Positions 54,982 through 64,000 of a DNA stretch of 64,000 nt are shown piece after piece. The DNA lies in the NCBI GenBank assembly GCA_028822985.1, contig JAPKCK010000002.1, forward strand, positions 109,360-173,359. The letters run 5' to 3'. The DNA comes from Aquiluna sp. GTDB taxonomy: Bacteria > Actinomycetota > Actinomycetes > Actinomycetales > Microbacteriaceae. Within the stretch, counting starts at the first letter, position 1; each line of letters starts with the position of its first letter. A program made the position numbers and the translations under genes. The notes below the pieces were generated by a model, which ran no database searches, was not told where the DNA came from, and saw only the letters and a program-made list of their open reading frames with translations.

Positions 54982-55872
54982 CTAATTAATGCCTGCCCGT
55001 AGAGAGCGAGCCTGCTGCCTGGCATAAATAACTGCACTTATTCGCTTCCCGATGATGCCTTGCCGAGGACTAAATAGGTACACGAATGCGAACATAGCTC
55101 CCTGGGATAAAACCACCATACCGCCAGACGCCGTGTCGAGGTAATAGCTCAAATAAACCCCACCCACCGCCGCAATTGCTGCCATCACTGGGGCGATGAC
55201 CAACATCTTGGAAAAATTATCCGTTAATAAATATGCGGTTGCCCCCGGAATAATTAGCATTGCGACCACCAAGATGACTCCTACGGCTTGCAGTGCTACC
55301 ACTGAAGTGAGAGCTAATAATGCCAAAAGAACTGCGCCGATTAGCTTGGGATTCAATCCAATTGCTCGAGCGTGAATTGGATCAAAAGCGAACAACGTAA
55401 AGTCTTTGCGCTTGTAAATAAGCGCCCCGAGAGTAAAGGCCCCCAGAATAACAACCTGAGTAACATCTGCCCAAGACACACCTAACAAGTTTCCAAAAAC
55501 AATATGACCCAGGTCAGTTTGTGACGGGGTTACCGAGATCAAAACCAAGCCCAGAGCAAATAGGGTTGTAAAGACAATTCCGATGGCGGCATCCTCTTTT
55601 ACCCTGCTTGTGTCTCGCACAACACCGATCAAAATCACTGCCAGGAAGCCGAAAAATACAGCGCCAACAGCAAAAGGGAAATCAAGCACGTAGGCAATCA
55701 CAACACCCGGTAATACCGCATGCGAGACCGCATCGCCCATCAGAGACCATCCAATTAGAACTAGCCAAGTAGACAAGACGGCACCAACGATTGCGGCCAC
55801 CAAAGTGGTTATCAAAGCGCGAATCATAAAGTCATAGCTCAAGGGCTCAAGAATGAAGTCGATTGGGCTCAT
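54982..55872 (-). CDS. metal ABC transporter permease (MntB/SitC type)
   Basis: ABC-3 permease: GWSLMGDAVSHAVLPGVVIAY. Confidence 0.92.
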   Translation of the reverse strand: MSPIDFILEPLSYDFMIRALITTLVAAIVGAVLSTWLVLIGWSLMGDAVSHAVLPGVVIAYVLDFPFAVGAVFFGFLAVILIGVVRDTSRVKEDAAIGIVFTTLFALGLVLISVTPSQTDLGHIVFGNLLGVSWADVTQVVILGAFTLGALIYKRKDFTLFAFDPIHARAIGLNPKLIGAVLLALLALTSVVALQAVGVILVVAMLIIPGATAYLLTDNFSKMLVIAPVMAAIAAVGGVYLSYYLDTASGGMVVLSQGAMFAFVYLFSPRQGIIGKRISAVIYARQQARSLRAGIN

Positions 55873-56612
55873 GTGGCATCGCCCCTTCCCAAAACGTCAA
55901 TGCCAAAAGCCAGGGCTAGGTTGTTCGGCTGCAGTACTTTTTGCGTGGTGTCGTGCATGAGAACCCTGCGCATCAGGAGAATCGACTCATCGGCTAGCTG
56001 AGGCAAGGTAATGAGGTCGTGGGTTGAAACCAAAACGGTCACCCCTTGATTTGCCAGTTTTTTTATCAGTCGAATAATGGTTACTTCGGACTTTTTGTCC
56101 ACTCCGGCGAAAGGTTCGTCCAACAACAGAATCTTGGCTTCCTGAGCAATTGCCCTAGCTAAAAACGCTCGCTTGCGCTGACCGCCGGAAAGCTGGCCAA
56201 TCTGCCGATTAGAGTATTCGCTGAGCTCCACTCTCGCCAAAGCTTCCTCCACAGCAGCATGGTCTTGAGCACTGGCCCTTCTGGTTGGCCCCATCTTGCC
56301 GAAGCGACCCATTAGGACGACATCCCCAACTGATAATGGGAAGCTCCAATCGATCTCTTCACTCTGCGGCACATAGGCAATACTGCCCTTGCGTCGGGCC
56401 AGCACAGGGTCTTCGCCAAAAACCCTGATTTCACCCGAAGTCGCCTTAACCATGCCCATAATTGCCTTGAACAGGGTGGATTTGCCGGATCCGTTCATGC
56501 CCACGAGTCCCACGACTTTGCTCTCGGGAAGGTCAAGGCTGGCATCGATAAGGGCATCGACCTCTCCGTAAGAGACGGATAAATCTCTGATAGAAATAGC
56601 CGGGTTGATCAC
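55869..56612 (-). CDS. metal ABC transporter ATP-binding protein
   Basis: GMNGSGKST, LSGGQRKRAFLARAI, LLLDEPFAGVD. Confidence 0.94.
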   Translation of the reverse strand: MINPAISIRDLSVSYGEVDALIDASLDLPESKVVGLVGMNGSGKSTLFKAIMGMVKATSGEIRVFGEDPVLARRKGSIAYVPQSEEIDWSFPLSVGDVVLMGRFGKMGPTRRASAQDHAAVEEALARVELSEYSNRQIGQLSGGQRKRAFLARAIAQEAKILLLDEPFAGVDKKSEVTIIRLIKKLANQGVTVLVSTHDLITLPQLADESILLMRRVLMHDTTQKVLQPNNLALAFGIDVLGRGDAT

Positions 56613-57541
56613 TTAGAATCGCCCGTCAGCCCCTGCGCTATTTTCTCGGCGTTATAGCGAATCAAATCCAGATAGGTTGGAACCGGACCATCTGGGAGCG
56701 AAAGAGAATCCACATACAGCACACCACCAAATTTGGCGGTTGTAGCGCTCACCACTGCCTGCATAGCGTCGTCTGACACTGTGGACTCGCAGTAAACTGC
56801 AGTTACATTATTCTCAGAGACGTATTCGATAACTCCAGCCAGTTGTAGAGGTGTAGCTTGACTCTCGGCGTTCACAGGCCAGATGTAAACCTCCCGAAGA
56901 CCGGCATCTCGTGCCAAGTAAGAAAATGCACCCTCGCAAGTAACTAGGGCTCGCTGGGATTCGTCAAGAATTGAAAGTCTTTCCAAAAGCTCATCCTGCA
57001 CCTCTTGGAGTTGAGCTTTATAGACAGTTGCGTTTGCTCGAAAATATTCGGAATGCTCAGGTGCAAGGGCGCTGAATGCCCGGGCCATGTTGTCAACGTA
57101 AATCATCACGTTCAAAGGACTCATCCATGCGTGTGGGTTTGGAAAACCGGCATAGGAATCCTCGGTAATTTGCATCACCTCAACGCCCTCACTGACAACA
57201 ACGTGTGGCACGTCTAGATCTACCACGAACTTCCGAAACCACGCCTCGAGATTAAGGCCATTATCCAAAATAAGCACGGCATCTTGGGCGCGTCTCAGGT
57301 CCCCAGGAGTGGGTTCGTAGCCGTGAATTTCAGCGCCGACCTTAGTGATGGACTCTATTTGCAGCTTGTCCCCCGCCACATTCTCGGCTATGTCGGCCAA
57401 CACCGTGAAGGTCGTCAAGACCACTGGCAAATCATCGACTTCGGGTTCAGTGTTAGAGGTAGCAGCACAACCCGCCAACAAAATTGGCACTATGGACAGA
57501 AGGCCCACAATCTGGGATATTTTGCTAAATCCATGAATCAT
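56609..57541 (-). CDS. metal (Mn/Fe type) ABC transporter substrate-binding lipoprotein
   Basis: Lipobox LLAGC; IHGYEPTPGDL, NPHAWMSP; cluster A-I SBP. Confidence 0.92.
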   Translation of the reverse strand: MIHGFSKISQIVGLLSIVPILLAGCAATSNTEPEVDDLPVVLTTFTVLADIAENVAGDKLQIESITKVGAEIHGYEPTPGDLRRAQDAVLILDNGLNLEAWFRKFVVDLDVPHVVVSEGVEVMQITEDSYAGFPNPHAWMSPLNVMIYVDNMARAFSALAPEHSEYFRANATVYKAQLQEVQDELLERLSILDESQRALVTCEGAFSYLARDAGLREVYIWPVNAESQATPLQLAGVIEYVSENNVTAVYCESTVSDDAMQAVVSATTAKFGGVLYVDSLSLPDGPVPTYLDLIRYNAEKIAQGLTGDSK

Positions 57542-57624
57542 TTATCTCCTAGAAACTAACTTGTAGAACATGACTCTAGCAAATTGTTCGTCCAGACGTA
57601 GTTGATTGAGCTAAATCGACTGAA

Positions 57625-57660
57625 GGTCGGGAACACACTGATTAGGAGTTAGTTCTCTGT
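57625..57660 (-). pseudogene. degenerate tRNA-Lys fragment (R3)
   Basis: tcgggaacacactgattaggagttagttctctg versus intact ccgggaacccactgattaagagtcagttgctctg. Confidence 0.7.
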
Positions 57661-57837
57661 GCCCCTTGATTGCCAATAGATTGACGGGACTTGCTCTATG
57701 ACCAGCGCGGTCGAGCACGCTAGGTGTAGTTGGTGTTTAATCTGTTCTGGCAGTCAAGGCATAATTTTTTACCTAATTCAAAACACGCCCAGCGCGCGAG
57801 CTTGACCTTGAACTAATTCCTGGCGAACCGCACGATT

Positions 57838-58893
57838 CTAAGTACCCGGGAACTTAACTTCTGCGGACAGTGACCCACTTGGAAAAACATCTGAAATATC
57901 CGATTCTGCGGCCGGTCCAGTTAGGCTCTTCAACCAGGAATGATGTTCGAAGTAGAAGCCCTCTACGGTCATGCCAATGTTCTTCTCAAAAGCACCAGCG
58001 AAATCCATCTCGCGAAAGTCTCTGGGGATATCGACAAAAACAGACTGATACGAAGACAACGAAGCCAAATGAGCGACTGCTAGCCAAGGACTTGGGGAAC
58101 ACGAGGTTTCGGTATCATACCTTTCGCCTGTGTTTAGGTCGGGATCGCCGCAGGTTTTAAGGTACATATCCACATTCCAGCTGGTAAATAAGGGACTGAT
58201 GCGGTCCTCAACCCGAGGGGGGATGCCACCTTGGAAAACAGCAAATTTAGCCGCGTTTTCCTTCAGCCAAAGGAATGAGAACAGGTCTGCCGTGCCCTCT
58301 ACCCACCACGTTGGGGCCATCACGCTAGGTTCTTGCTGATAATCCAAATGTTTCTGTCCAGCCATGTTGTTCTGAAACCAGTGAAAATATTCGTGAGCAA
58401 TGCCCGTATAGACGTCAACCCGCGAGTCCGCGAGAGAAGTCTCCGACGGCTCTCTCCCTGTGTAAAAGTACCACTGCTCTTCATTCAGACAAATGCCAAA
58501 TTTATTGGGGGGATCGCCCACGGAACCTAGGCAATTTTGTTCAAGTGCGCCAGAGTGGCCCATCTCAACAAAAGGCTTCAAGGCTTCAAAAACTGATGAG
58601 GAATTTTCGGGCGTGGAAAATATCAGCGTCACGAATCCCGAATACCCGCCGACGAAAGAATTCAAGTTAGCCATCACCTGTCGGTACTCGGCTTCGTAGC
58701 TGGGGTCGATGTCGTCTGAGGCAACATAGGGCTGATAAGGGTTCTCCACCGGCACTCCAAATGACGGGTTGAGAGGTCCTGCTTCTTGACTTGCGCTCTG
58801 CGCGCACGAGGCGAGAATCAAGACGCTAGCCAAACACAGAGCAAGTGACCTCGTCGTTGGAATCAAGTTCATGAACCCGGGCCTAGTGGACAT
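57838..58893 (-). CDS. secreted lipoprotein with HExxH motif (putative metallopeptidase)
   Basis: Lipobox LILASC; YTGIAHEYFHWFQ; no precise family recognised. Confidence 0.7.
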   Translation of the reverse strand: MSTRPGFMNLIPTTRSLALCLASVLILASCAQSASQEAGPLNPSFGVPVENPYQPYVASDDIDPSYEAEYRQVMANLNSFVGGYSGFVTLIFSTPENSSSVFEALKPFVEMGHSGALEQNCLGSVGDPPNKFGICLNEEQWYFYTGREPSETSLADSRVDVYTGIAHEYFHWFQNNMAGQKHLDYQQEPSVMAPTWWVEGTADLFSFLWLKENAAKFAVFQGGIPPRVEDRISPLFTSWNVDMYLKTCGDPDLNTGERYDTETSCSPSPWLAVAHLASLSSYQSVFVDIPRDFREMDFAGAFEKNIGMTVEGFYFEHHSWLKSLTGPAAESDISDVFPSGSLSAEVKFPGT

Positions 58894-59019
58894 TAGAATC
58901 CCAATTTCTTGCACTCCACGTGCACTTACCCAGAATATCGGGGTGTGATTAGTTGCTACTAGCTAGGAGATGAGTTTAGGAGGAGCCCTCTAATTACGGG
59001 GGCAAAGTAGCTATTTAGT

Positions 59020-59095
<76 letters not shown>

Positions 59096-59189
59096 ATCAG
59101 CGCAAAAGCATACCACCAAGCGACTCAAGTTATCCAAGCGATTGATGAATAGTCGTCATCCAAATTTGGTGTGCCAAGATAACCAGGTG

Positions 59190-59783
59190 CCCATTGAACT
59201 TATTCTTGCGGTGGCTACCTTTGGCTTTGTAACCTCGGTAACCCCGGGGCCCAACAACACCATCTTGTTCACCACGGGAGTTAACTACGGCGTCAAAAAA
59301 GCCTTGCCGTTTTTATTCGGCATCATGCTCGGTCTGACCGTAATTCTCACAGCTATTGGTTTGGGACTTGGGGTTATTTTTGTCACTCTCCCAGGTGTTT
59401 ATGAAGTCCTCAAATATCTTGGCTTTGCATACATTCTTTTCCTGGGTTATTCAATTATTCGATCTGGCTACAAGCCCATCGACGGTGACAGCAAGCTGTT
59501 TGGCCTGTTCGAAGCGGCTTTTTTCCAATTTGTGAATCCAAAGGTTTGGGTTGTCATGCCTAGCTTTATGGCTTCGTTTATACCTATTGGCTCCTCACTG
59601 GGAGAAACAATTGGCCTGGTTTCTGTCTTTCTTGCGCTCACATTTCCAGGAGCGCTGGCCTGGGCGGTGTTTGGGGGTCTTCTGAAGAACTTCATGGCCG
59701 ATGCAAAAAAACGCCTGATCTTTAACTGGATAGCCGGACTGTTGCTGGTGGCCAGCATGGTCCCGGTTTTATTCATGGGCTAA
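59190..59783 (+). CDS. LysE family translocator
   Basis: FVTSVTPGPNNTILFTTGVNYG; likely GTG start 59190 (ORF from 59142). Confidence 0.88.
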   Translation, partial: PIELILAVATFGFVTSVTPGPNNTILFTTGVNYGVKKALPFLFGIMLGLTVILTAIGLGLGVIFVTLPGVYEVLKYLGFAYILFLGYSIIRSGYKPIDGDSKLFGLFEAAFFQFVNPKVWVVMPSFMASFIPIGSSLGETIGLVSVFLALTFPGALAWAVFGGLLKNFMADAKKRLIFNWIAGLLLVASMVPVLFMG

Positions 59784-59870
59784 CGCCAGCTATCTCGAAA
59801 ACGCTATCGGCGAACTAGTCGGCGACTACATGGCAAATGCCGCTAGCCTGTCAACACGTAGGGGAGTTTT

Positions 59871-60347
59871 ATGGCTAACGAAGTTGCACGCTTGGAACCA
59901 GGCGACAAAGCACCCGAATTATCGCTGTTAAACCAAGATAACAAGTCAGTCAGTTCCCAGGAGCTCCTCGCCACCCCAACGATTTTCTTCTTTTTTCCTG
60001 CCGCGGGAAGTCCCGGTTGCACGAAAGAGGCGGTTGACTTCCAGGATTATCTAGAAGACTTCGCAGCCCAGGGATATCAAGTAGTTGGCATTTCCCCGGA
60101 CAGCCCTAATCGCCTAAAAGAGTTTGCTCTCTCTCACGACCTGAGCTTCCAGCTGCTTTCCGACCCAGATTTAGCGGCTCACCGATCTTTTGGCGCTTTC
60201 GGCCAAAAGACCCTCTATGGGCGGGTGTACACCGGTGTTCTGCGATCGACGATCGTCACGAACGAAAAAGGCAAAATCGATCAGGCTCTTTACAACGTCA
60301 AAGCCACCGGCCATACAAACATGCTGAAAAAGCGCCTGGGTATCTAG
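59871..60347 (+). CDS. peroxiredoxin (BCP/PrxQ), one-Cys variant
   Basis: PAAGSPGCTKEAVDFQDY; no Cys at +5. Confidence 0.9.
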   Translation: MANEVARLEPGDKAPELSLLNQDNKSVSSQELLATPTIFFFFPAAGSPGCTKEAVDFQDYLEDFAAQGYQVVGISPDSPNRLKEFALSHDLSFQLLSDPDLAAHRSFGAFGQKTLYGRVYTGVLRSTIVTNEKGKIDQALYNVKATGHTNMLKKRLGI

Positions 60348-60805
60348 TCTTTCCTAAAAAGTGCTCTGACCGGCTTTGAGAACATGGCGAAGAAAACCAA
60401 CGCCGCTGGTAACAGCAACCCGAAGCCGAGAACGGCAAGGCCATATTCGCCTCCGAAGCTTGCCACTCCAATTGAAACAATTAAAAGCTGCATTACAAAT
60501 GAGGGCGTGTAGGCCCAGCGCTGGAGTCTAACCATTCCAATTGCGACGTTCGAGAGAAACAATGCAGCTCCTAAAACGATCCCAGTTAAAAACAGTGCGC
60601 TCACCAGTGACAGCACGTCACCCTGAATAATTGACCAGGCTGACCAGAGGGCAATTATCCATAGCACGGCCGACTGGATTGCGGTTATTAATGCCGCTAA
60701 GAGCAAAATTTTCGGCTTTTTAGACAATTGGGTCTTGATTTCTCGAGTCGGCTGTGAAACTATTTTGGGAGTTGTTAGAAGGACTCTACCTTCAAATCGG
60801 CCCAA
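60344..60805 (-). CDS. membrane protein, unknown function
   Basis: 153 aa with about four TM. Confidence 0.65.
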   Translation of the reverse strand: MGRFEGRVLLTTPKIVSQPTREIKTQLSKKPKILLLAALITAIQSAVLWIIALWSAWSIIQGDVLSLVSALFLTGIVLGAALFLSNVAIGMVRLQRWAYTPSFVMQLLIVSIGVASFGGEYGLAVLGFGLLLPAALVFFAMFSKPVRALFRKD

Positions 60806-60833
60806 AATTCGACCTTAGGAATAACAGAACAAT

Positions 60834-61088
60834 ATGGATATGGTTTGGTTAAATAAGGCCCGTTGTCTCAATGCAGACCCAGAGCTATTTTTCCCAGTTG
60901 GGAACACAGGACCGGCTCTAGAGCAAATAGAGCAGGCGAAAACCATCTGCCGTCAGTGCGATGTTTCGGCTCAGTGCCTTGAATATGCGATCAAAGAAAA
61001 CCAGGACACAGGTGTTTGGGGCGGTCTATCAGAAGACGAGCGCAGATCCTTGAAGCGTCGTTACGCTAGGGCCCGACGCGCCGGCTAA
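60834..61088 (+). CDS. whiB: WhiB family Fe-S transcriptional regulator
   Basis: C-x27-CxxC-x5-C, GVWGGLSEDER. Confidence 0.94.
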   Translation: MDMVWLNKARCLNADPELFFPVGNTGPALEQIEQAKTICRQCDVSAQCLEYAIKENQDTGVWGGLSEDERRSLKRRYARARRAG

Positions 61089-62515
61089 ACTGGTATTTCT
61101 AACACCACTCTGGTTCCGCCTCTTATCGGCGAAGTCCAATTGATTTTTCCACGAAGCTCAGATTCCACGAGAGTCTTGACGATTTGCGTACCAAGCCCGG
61201 AACCCAATTTTCCCTCGGGCAGACCTACTCCATTGTCCTCAACTGTGATTCTGAGAATCTTTTTCTCGCGCCCAGCGGTGACCTGAATAATTCCGGGTTT
61301 ATCCCCCAGGCCATGTTCTACGGCGTTCGAAACTATCTCGGTTAGAACTAGAGCCAGCGATGTGCTTCGTTCGGCAGGGAGCTCTCCGAAGCTTCCTTCA
61401 AACTCTGTTACAACTTGAGTATTGTGTGAAACAGCAGTTTCGGGAACCAGAGTTAAAATTCTTTTGAAGACTTGGTCGAAGCTCACGTCTTGGTCCACGC
61501 CCTCAGTCAAAACGTCGTGAACCACAGCAATTGCAGTGACTCGTCGCATGGCCTGAGCTAGCGACTCTTTGACTTCTTCGGACTTGGTCTGTCTTGACTG
61601 AATTCTAAGCAGGCTTGCAACTGTCTGAAGGTTATTTTTCACTCGGTGGTGAATCTCCCTGATTGTCGCGTCCTTGCTTATCAGCTCTCGGTCTCGAACT
61701 CGCAACTGGGTTACGTCTCGACAAAGCACAATGGCGCCGTTTCTTTTTCCGTCGCTCATTAGAGGGACCGACCGAAGCGATACTGTCTGGCCCTCAAAGT
61801 CAACGTCACTTCTCCAAGCTCCCTTGCCGGTCAAGATCAAGGGCAGGCCTTCATCAACCTGATTGAAACCAGTCGGCAGAGCGTTTACGGTTTCCGCAAG
61901 CAACCTGCCTTCAAGCTCACCATCGACTCCCGCGGCATTGAAAACCGATAGCGCACTCGGGCTTGCAAACAAAACACGACCCGCAGCATCGAGGCGTATC
62001 AGCCCGTCATTCGCTCTTGGTGCGCCTCGCTTGGGAGCGCTGCCCGATTCTGCTGTTGGATAGTAGCCCTGAGAAATCATCTTCAACAGCTCCTCACCAA
62101 CAGCGACAAAATTTAGCTGTAATTTATTTGGCATACGAGATTCACCCAAGTTGGTGTGGCGAGTAATAATCGCAATCGGAACAGAGTCTGTTGATTTATC
62201 GGGGGCAAACACCGGGTAGGCCGAGACTCTGCTGGCATTGCCCTCAAATCGCTCGAGCTCAGAACCGAGTGCAGGCGTCTTCGTGGTCCAGGCCTGGTTT
62301 ATCTGCTTCGCCCAGTCACTCCTAGGTGAATTGCCAATAATGTCTCTGTAGAACAAAGTCGGCGCCGCGGCCGGACGGGCGTGAGCGGAAGCTTCGAAGG
62401 TAGTTCGACTGGGAACCCAAAGCACCAAGTCGGAGAATGCCGCATCCGCTACGAGTTGCCAATCAGCCAGCACAGCACTGAGCCAAGATTCGCTTTGAAA
62501 GTCTTTGACAGCCAC
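61085..62515 (-). CDS. pdtaS: PdtaS-like sensor histidine kinase (HisKA_2/HWE)
   Basis: IREIHHRVKNNLQTVASLLRIQSRQ, NAVEHGL, DNGVGLPEG; convergent with whiB as for M. tuberculosis whiB1/pdtaS. Confidence 0.88.
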   Translation of the reverse strand: MAVKDFQSESWLSAVLADWQLVADAAFSDLVLWVPSRTTFEASAHARPAAAPTLFYRDIIGNSPRSDWAKQINQAWTTKTPALGSELERFEGNASRVSAYPVFAPDKSTDSVPIAIITRHTNLGESRMPNKLQLNFVAVGEELLKMISQGYYPTAESGSAPKRGAPRANDGLIRLDAAGRVLFASPSALSVFNAAGVDGELEGRLLAETVNALPTGFNQVDEGLPLILTGKGAWRSDVDFEGQTVSLRSVPLMSDGKRNGAIVLCRDVTQLRVRDRELISKDATIREIHHRVKNNLQTVASLLRIQSRQTKSEEVKESLAQAMRRVTAIAVVHDVLTEGVDQDVSFDQVFKRILTLVPETAVSHNTQVVTEFEGSFGELPAERSTSLALVLTEIVSNAVEHGLGDKPGIIQVTAGREKKILRITVEDNGVGLPEGKLGSGLGTQIVKTLVESELRGKINWTSPIRGGTRVVLEIPV

Positions 62516-62535
62516 AACTACAGAGTTTACCTTCC

Positions 62536-63408
62536 CTAGCTGGCATCTAATAGGTCGAGGCTCAGCAGTCTTATGGATTCGCGGGTCTTGGAGTTTTTGG
62601 CACACAGACATAGTGGTTGCGCTTTCAGTAGGGACAGATCCGTGGCCTGAACATCTTCGGCTATCACTGCCCTAATCTCGAGCCTCGCGAGACGATGCAT
62701 TGTGTCTTTTAGTTGCCTATCTGGGTTTTTGCCGATCGTCGACGCGCGAACTCGATTCGCAACCGGCCAAAATTCAAAGTCAGCGTTCCGGCAGTCCCAT
62801 AAAAACCTGTTTAGGCCGACTGGATCGGCGGCGAATAGACCAAGTGCCAAGTCCGCCTGCTCAATAATTACCCGTGTTGAAGAGTTTCTTGCAACGTCGC
62901 TTCCCGAACTAACTAGGCCCTGCTCAAGTTCAGAGGAAAGGTCAATGACCACGACATCGAAGTGATTTTTTGAAAACTGGATGAGTGTTGCAATGGATTC
63001 GGCATCTAACTCGGGCCAACGACTCGGTGCATTTAGCCCAGTCAGCACTCGAAGGCTCTTTTTTCCAAACTGAATCTCTTCGGTAAGTCGGTATAGCTCC
63101 TCAATATTTAACCTTGAGGTTCGAGCGAGTCTAAGTAAAGCAGTTATGCCAGGGCCAGGCTCAGTTAGCCCAAGACATGCGGCAATTGAAGGTCGATAGC
63201 TATCTGCATCGATAATCAAAACCCTGAGGCCCATGGAAGACATTTCGAAAGCGATATTTACTGCAAGAGTAGTTTTTCCGCTACCGGCGCTCCCCCAAAC
63301 CGCTATTACCTTCGCACCGAGCATTACTGGAGTTTCCAGTGACACTTTCTCGGGTTCTTGTTCATGATCGGCGGTGGCTGCCGGTCTCAGGATATCAGCC
63401 AGAGTCAT
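62536..63408 (-). CDS. CpaE/MinD/ParA-like ATPase
   Basis: VWGSAGSGKTTLAVNIAFEMSSMGLRVLIIDADSYRPS, VVIDLSSEL. Confidence 0.85.
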   Translation of the reverse strand: MTLADILRPAATADHEQEPEKVSLETPVMLGAKVIAVWGSAGSGKTTLAVNIAFEMSSMGLRVLIIDADSYRPSIAACLGLTEPGPGITALLRLARTSRLNIEELYRLTEEIQFGKKSLRVLTGLNAPSRWPELDAESIATLIQFSKNHFDVVVIDLSSELEQGLVSSGSDVARNSSTRVIIEQADLALGLFAADPVGLNRFLWDCRNADFEFWPVANRVRASTIGKNPDRQLKDTMHRLARLEIRAVIAEDVQATDLSLLKAQPLCLCAKNSKTRESIRLLSLDLLDAS

Positions 63409-63989
63409 GGCAGGGGCAAAACATAGATTGGGTATCTTGCCGCAACCGCCGCCAGCACCAAAGTCGACTGATCCAGGTTTAGCAATAGCTCAACATCGGG
63501 CGCATCCTCTGCGAATAGGCCATCACCAAACTCAATTGCCAGAACCTCAGAAACCGAGACGATCCTTTGGGGCACAAATCCGTCTTCGGTTTCGGTTACC
63601 TGCCAGACCGACACCACGCTCCCCGCAACAATCGAATCGGCTGGCTTCAAGTTTGGGACGAATCGAATTGCAGTCTGGTTCGGCCTTAGTCCTGTGCCAA
63701 TTAGTCGCAACGGAATCAACTCCCCCTTGCCAATGACCGCCGTCACGCTCAGGCCATCAATGGCAGTGTCGGCCGTAACGTAAGCCTCGCTCAGGCTTCC
63801 TAGGTTAATTTCGGCGACAACCGTGTCGGCATCGGAAACAAGGGTCCCAGTAGAAATCGCTGACGACGCAACCAGATAACTGGGCAGCGGCTTGATGGCG
63901 CTTGCGAACACGAGCCCGCCAAGCACTAATGATGAGCTTATTAACAACAACACCCAATTTGCTGGTCTTGCTCTTAGCCTCTTTGGCAT
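63405..63989 (-). CDS. SAF-domain protein (CpaB/RcpC-like)
   Basis: N-terminal TM then SYLVASSAISTGTLVSDADTVVAEINLG; ATGA coupling to the ATPase. Confidence 0.8.
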   Translation of the reverse strand: MPKRLRARPANWVLLLISSSLVLGGLVFASAIKPLPSYLVASSAISTGTLVSDADTVVAEINLGSLSEAYVTADTAIDGLSVTAVIGKGELIPLRLIGTGLRPNQTAIRFVPNLKPADSIVAGSVVSVWQVTETEDGFVPQRIVSVSEVLAIEFGDGLFAEDAPDVELLLNLDQSTLVLAAVAARYPIYVLPLP

Positions 63990-64000
63990 GCGGCCTCCTT

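Overview
The window looks like a streamlined actinobacterial chromosome, most likely Microbacteriaceae / Luna-cluster-like (inferred from gene content and order, not searched). Most of 1-50 kb is conserved housekeeping sequence: an AdnA/UvrD-type helicase, DEAD-box helicase, PHP protein, Xaa-Pro aminopeptidase, MgtE-N/CBS, mrp, tatB, dapE/dapD, thiL, ddl, gpsA, plsC, murA, leuCD, gltX with tRNA-Glu and tRNA-Gln, ilvE, leuB, serA, ilvC/N/B/D, a carotenoid operon (crtB-crtI-two half lycopene cyclases-prenyltransferase), and katG. The main accessory region is about 50.3-59.1 kb. It carries a heliorhodopsin gene (52200..52970), a TspO-like gene, an MFS gene, a DtxR/MntR regulator with a Mn/Fe-type ABC transporter, and a secreted HExxH lipoprotein. 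It is punctuated by three degenerate tRNA-Lys fragments, all in the orientation of, and on the 3' side of, an intact tRNA-Lys at 59020..59095. That pattern suggests serial insertion or duplication at this tRNA. A second point of interest is a compact CsoR/CstR-type regulator whose Cys-Cys pair lacks the copper-binding His. It sits beside a perfect palindrome, between two rhodanese genes and next to a small translationally coupled ORF; I read it as a probable persulfide-sensing switch. No CRISPR array, rRNA operon, integrase or transposase was seen. All family assignments come from reading the sequence; no searches were run.
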